The notes beneath the pieces are model-generated. The model made no database searches. It was not told where the DNA came from and saw only the letters and a program-made list of their open reading frames with translations. DNA of 64,000 nt from Oleiphilus sp. (GTDB taxonomy: Bacteria > Pseudomonadota > Gammaproteobacteria > Pseudomonadales > Oleiphilaceae), in NCBI GenBank assembly GCA_006212045.1, contig PZPK01000022.1, positions 1 through 64,000 on the forward strand, in the 5' to 3' direction. The translations under genes were made by a program, and so were the position numbers. Below, in pieces: positions 61,621 through 64,000 of the stretch (positions within the stretch are counted from its first letter, which is position 1; every line of letters starts with the position of its first letter).

Positions 61621-61851
61621 ATGAGTGATTTCGACAAGCACATTTCCGGGTTAACCGTCATCACCAAGTCAGATGATTGGAAGGGAGGGTCGACCTTGCG
61701 GTTCAGTAACGGAACAGCATGCTGCACTTGCACGTATAACTTCTCGATGACCAAAGCTGAGCAGCATCAGTTGGCTCGCCGGATAAGGGCCTCATTGAAT
61801 GCATTTAAGAACGTTCCGGTAGAAGAAATTGAAGCACTGGTAGGACCTTAG
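61621..61851 (+). CDS. Small hypothetical protein
   Basis: 76 residues from ATG 61621. CCTCT segment and a helical C-terminus. No family recognised. One of a run of same-direction small genes. Confidence 0.45.
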   Translation: MSDFDKHISGLTVITKSDDWKGGSTLRFSNGTACCTCTYNFSMTKAEQHQLARRIRASLNAFKNVPVEEIEALVGP

Positions 61852-61865
61852 CTGGGAGCATATAG

Positions 61866-62051
61866 ATGGGAATTGATCACTATCTGGCCAAGATCGATGG
61901 CGCTGAAACGGCCGGTCAGGTTTCAAAGCTGCTGAATGAAATTGATGAGCTCTACTTGGATGACAAACTAGAGGTGAGTGATGATGACTGGTCTCGCCTG
62001 ACTCAATGTGTTGCGCACTGGAAGCGTACTAAGCAACGTTTCGATGTTTGA
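61866..62051 (+). CDS. Small hypothetical protein
   Basis: 61 residues, acidic, helical, with GGGAGC before the ATG and 14 bases after the preceding stop. No family recognised. Confidence 0.45.
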   Translation: MGIDHYLAKIDGAETAGQVSKLLNEIDELYLDDKLEVSDDDWSRLTQCVAHWKRTKQRFDV

Positions 62052-62156
62052 GGGGGCGATAGATCAGAGGATCTGAGATTGTCTGGCGCAAGGCTAAGGT
62101 CAATGAACTTGACCAGGCTATAAAGGCCTGAACGGAATCATTCTGAGAAATTACTC

Positions 62157-62279
62157 ATGGATAATTGCCATCATTGTGACGAAACGCTCTACCCGGATGA
62201 CGAGACGTTTGAGCATCAAGGGAGCATGTACCACTTCGAATACGCTGAAGAATTGGCGTTAGAAGATAGTGACAGCTGA
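62157..62279 (+). CDS. Tiny zinc-ribbon-like protein
   Basis: 40 residues. NCHHCDETLYPDDETFEHQG then MYHFE: CxxC plus spaced histidines, like half of a LIM or similar zinc finger. Short but codon-consistent with neighbours. Confidence 0.45.
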   Translation: MDNCHHCDETLYPDDETFEHQGSMYHFEYAEELALEDSDS

Positions 62280-62331
62280 TGGTGGGACTCCGAAACTGGT
62301 CCGAGCCGTTAATTCATACAGGAGTTTTGTT

Positions 62332-62430
62332 GTGGAGATATACCAACTTTGCATTATCGCCTATCTCTCGCCTGGAGCGTGTTTAGCGATCAAGGAGTTC
62401 AGAAAGCTATTTGCTGATAGCGCTGAATAG
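62332..62430 (+). CDS. Tiny ORF with good ribosome site
   Basis: 32 residues from GTG 62332 behind CAGGAG. Hydrophobic first half (LCIIAYLSPGACLAI), possibly membrane-inserted. Tentative. Confidence 0.35.
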   Translation: MEIYQLCIIAYLSPGACLAIKEFRKLFADSAE

Positions 62431-62568
62431 GATCTGCATTGTGGAATTGGCCAGATTGCCATGGTTCGACCAATGGACGTCAAAGGCGCTGCTTTTCGCC
62501 GAGCGGGTAATTGAAAAACCTCCCATTGGAACTTTTGGGATTTCAGGGAAAGGACAGGAGGGTTTTCC

Positions 62569-62754
62569 ATGCTAGTTACTATGGAAGCATTAGCGAAAAA
62601 TTATGGTAATCGCGGTAAAGACGATGCTCTGAAAGAAGCTCAGGATCGCGCTAAATATTATTTTCAGCAGACTGATGGTACGTTTGATGTACCCGAATGT
62701 CATCCACACATTAAACAGGTTCTAGAACTACTTTTACTCTCAACTAGCGACTGA
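62569..62754 (+). CDS. Small helical protein
   Basis: 61 residues behind GGACAGGAGGG. Helical and charged (DDALKEAQDRAKYYFQ). No family recognised. Confidence 0.5.
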   Translation: MLVTMEALAKNYGNRGKDDALKEAQDRAKYYFQQTDGTFDVPECHPHIKQVLELLLLSTSD

Positions 62755-62780
62755 TTCTGCTACGTATGCGGATCCGGGGT

Positions 62781-63554
62781 ATGAAAATGATTGATTTCGA
62801 AATAGCACTGACAATAGGCATAGAGGGGATAGCATTGACCTCTCTCAAAGCAGAGTTACAGGAAGGATCACAACCCTTTAGAGATCCTAATTACACTGCT
62901 CATCGTGCACTTATGGATGATATCGTAGCGTGTAGTTTAGAAGATTGGTTTGAGTACAGCATTAAGTCAGAAGTGGGTATTGAGGGGCCTGGAACCTATG
63001 TGATTACTGGGTCTACATGGTGGACAGGCAGTGATGATGATGCAGAAATGAATTATCAAAAACTACAGGTGAAATCGTGCTCTTCTGTTGAATCTGTTGA
63101 TGCTCAACGCCTACAAGTGTCGCCTCCAAACTCTTCCGGACAATCCTACGAAGAAAGCAGCATAAAGCACAGTGGCCGCACGTATGAGAGGAATACGTTC
63201 CAGACGCGCGTCGAGCCATGGATGCAAGAGTGCTTTGGCCCAGTAATTTCCCGGGACACGCAAGAAAGGAATCATCGCTTTCTGGAAGAGTCGTTGGAAC
63301 TAGTGCAGGCGTGCGGCTGCACAGCATCCGAAGCGCATCAGCTGGTCAATTATGTTTATGGACGAGATGTAGGCGAGAAGCCCCAGGAAGTGGGCGGCGT
63401 CATGGTTACTTTGGCCGCTCTTTGTTTAGCCCATGGCCTGGACATGTTCGAATGCGGTGAAACTGAACTAGCGCGAATCTGGACGGCGGTAGAGAAAATT
63501 CGCGCCAAGCAGGCCGCAAAACCCAAACACTCGCCGTTACCGGCAGAGGTCTAA
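62781..63554 (+). CDS. MazG-like NTP pyrophosphohydrolase domain protein
   Basis: 257 residues from ATG 62781 (frame open from 62766). The C-terminal 110 residues match a phage/plasmid MazG-like family: FGPVISRDTQERNHRFLEE, LVQACGCTASEAHQLVNY, VYGRDVGEKPQEVGGVM and ELARIWTAVEKIRAKQAAKP. The EE and E-x3-E metal-binding positions (RFLEESLELVQ) are kept. The N-terminal 140 residues are unrelated and beta-rich, so this is a fusion. The family removes pyrophosphate from non-canonical or excess nucleotides. Confidence 0.75.
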   Translation: MKMIDFEIALTIGIEGIALTSLKAELQEGSQPFRDPNYTAHRALMDDIVACSLEDWFEYSIKSEVGIEGPGTYVITGSTWWTGSDDDAEMNYQKLQVKSCSSVESVDAQRLQVSPPNSSGQSYEESSIKHSGRTYERNTFQTRVEPWMQECFGPVISRDTQERNHRFLEESLELVQACGCTASEAHQLVNYVYGRDVGEKPQEVGGVMVTLAALCLAHGLDMFECGETELARIWTAVEKIRAKQAAKPKHSPLPAEV

Positions 63555-63572
63555 TGGATAGAAGATTCGCCT

Positions 63573-63689
63573 ATGGCTTACGACAATATCGACGATTGGA
63601 AGAACGAAATCAAAGCACTCTTTAAAGCTGAAGTTGCTGCGTCTGACGATTTTTGCCAGGTACAGGAGGCCACAGATGAAGCAACGTAA
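63573..63689 (+). CDS. Tiny acidic protein
   Basis: 38 residues, acidic and helical, ending 13 bases inside the next gene. Weak ribosome site. Tentative. Confidence 0.35.
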   Translation: MAYDNIDDWKNEIKALFKAEVAASDDFCQVQEATDEAT

Positions 63690-64000
63690 AGCCAAAATAG
63701 ATCGAGTGAGCATAGCGCACGCAAACGGCAATGCCCGCCGTTATGCTAAAGGCTATATGGAGAGCGTTGACAACTTTCGAGGGGATGCGCAAAAGAAAGA
63801 GCGCCTTGAAAAACATCTGTGTAAATCGTGTTTTTACTTTTTCAAAAGCCGAATTGGTGGCGCAATGATGACTAGCCGGGCGTGTGGGCTATGTGATACG
63901 GAGATGAACTTCTGCTCCACTGCGACCGATCCTCTGTGTTTAAGCTGCGCAAAAGATAACGGCTTGTGTAAGCAGTGTGGCGGGGATATTGAATCGAAAG
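63676..64000 (+). CDS. Zinc-ribbon-rich protein (partial at right edge)
   Basis: 108 residues before the window ends, no stop yet. AGGAGG eight bases before ATG 63676. CKSC, CGLCDTEMNFC, CLSC and CKQCGG form four CxxC knuckles, a multi-ribbon protein of a kind common in phage and plasmid gene clusters. Basic N-terminus. Family not named. Confidence 0.6.
   Translation, partial: MKQRKAKIDRVSIAHANGNARRYAKGYMESVDNFRGDAQKKERLEKHLCKSCFYFFKSRIGGAMMTSRACGLCDTEMNFCSTATDPLCLSCAKDNGLCKQCGGDIESK

Overview
The window reads as a large plasmid (or plasmid-derived integrative element) of a gammaproteobacterium. The plasmid reading rests on a PRTRC-type ParB/ThiF cassette, a run of iteron-like direct repeats, a Tus (replication terminus) homologue, a second-copy-style recA without its usual chromosomal neighbours, HU, and dozens of short orphan genes. 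The gammaproteobacterial reading rests on Tus, a DUF6160-like 'ELKAIDDDQLSGVTGREGLT' exported protein, a PEP-CTERM protein and an RsmA/CsrA-like protein. I see no rRNA, tRNA, conjugation genes or recognisable replication initiator, so the exact replicon type is open.

Layout. 0-2 kb looks like a short integron-type cassette stretch (ChaC-like gene, HTH gene with a good attC, and a gene broken by two in-frame TAG codons). 2-5.5 kb has a GHKL ATPase fused to an HEXXH zincin and an XPF/ERCC4-type nuclease. 5.9-16 kb is mostly orphan membrane, exported and hypothetical genes, with one ParA-like remnant. 16.8-20 kb carries a CsrA-like regulator and a membrane-anchored ClpP-fold protease. 20.4-32.3 kb is one long plus-strand gene train: small genes, a gene with a U-UUU-UUA slippery site, a second GHKL ATPase, then the PRTRC cassette (ParB, E, C, F, B, ThiF; protein A/JAB not found). 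32.5-36 kb has PEP-CTERM and zinc phospholipase-C-like exported proteins. 36.46-36.67 kb holds the iterons. 39-45 kb has an HNH nuclease and a 1.1k-residue subtilase lipoprotein. 45.5-48.8 kb has recA and tus, with a pair of inverted Ter-like sites just upstream of tus. 49-58 kb has HU, a Ycf46-like AAA ATPase/DUF1257/DUF2997 operon, a DUF2779 nuclease and a DUF932 protein. 58.5-64 kb is a dense run of small genes, many with zinc-ribbon cysteines, plus a MazG-like protein.

Three genome-scale patterns tie the window together. (1) A 9-10 bp word, ACTATGCAA(A), recurs about ten times, always intergenic and usually on a promoter, which suggests a replicon-wide regulator. (2) Six genes on both strands (41-58 kb) share a 5' leader of two adjacent hairpins whose stems vary but keep pairing, which suggests an undescribed structured RNA element. 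(3) The tus gene has two perfect 20-bp inverted repeats, resembling Ter at one end, placed so that their presumed blocking faces point at each other, as in a miniature replication fork trap. All counts come from reading by eye; no search was run.
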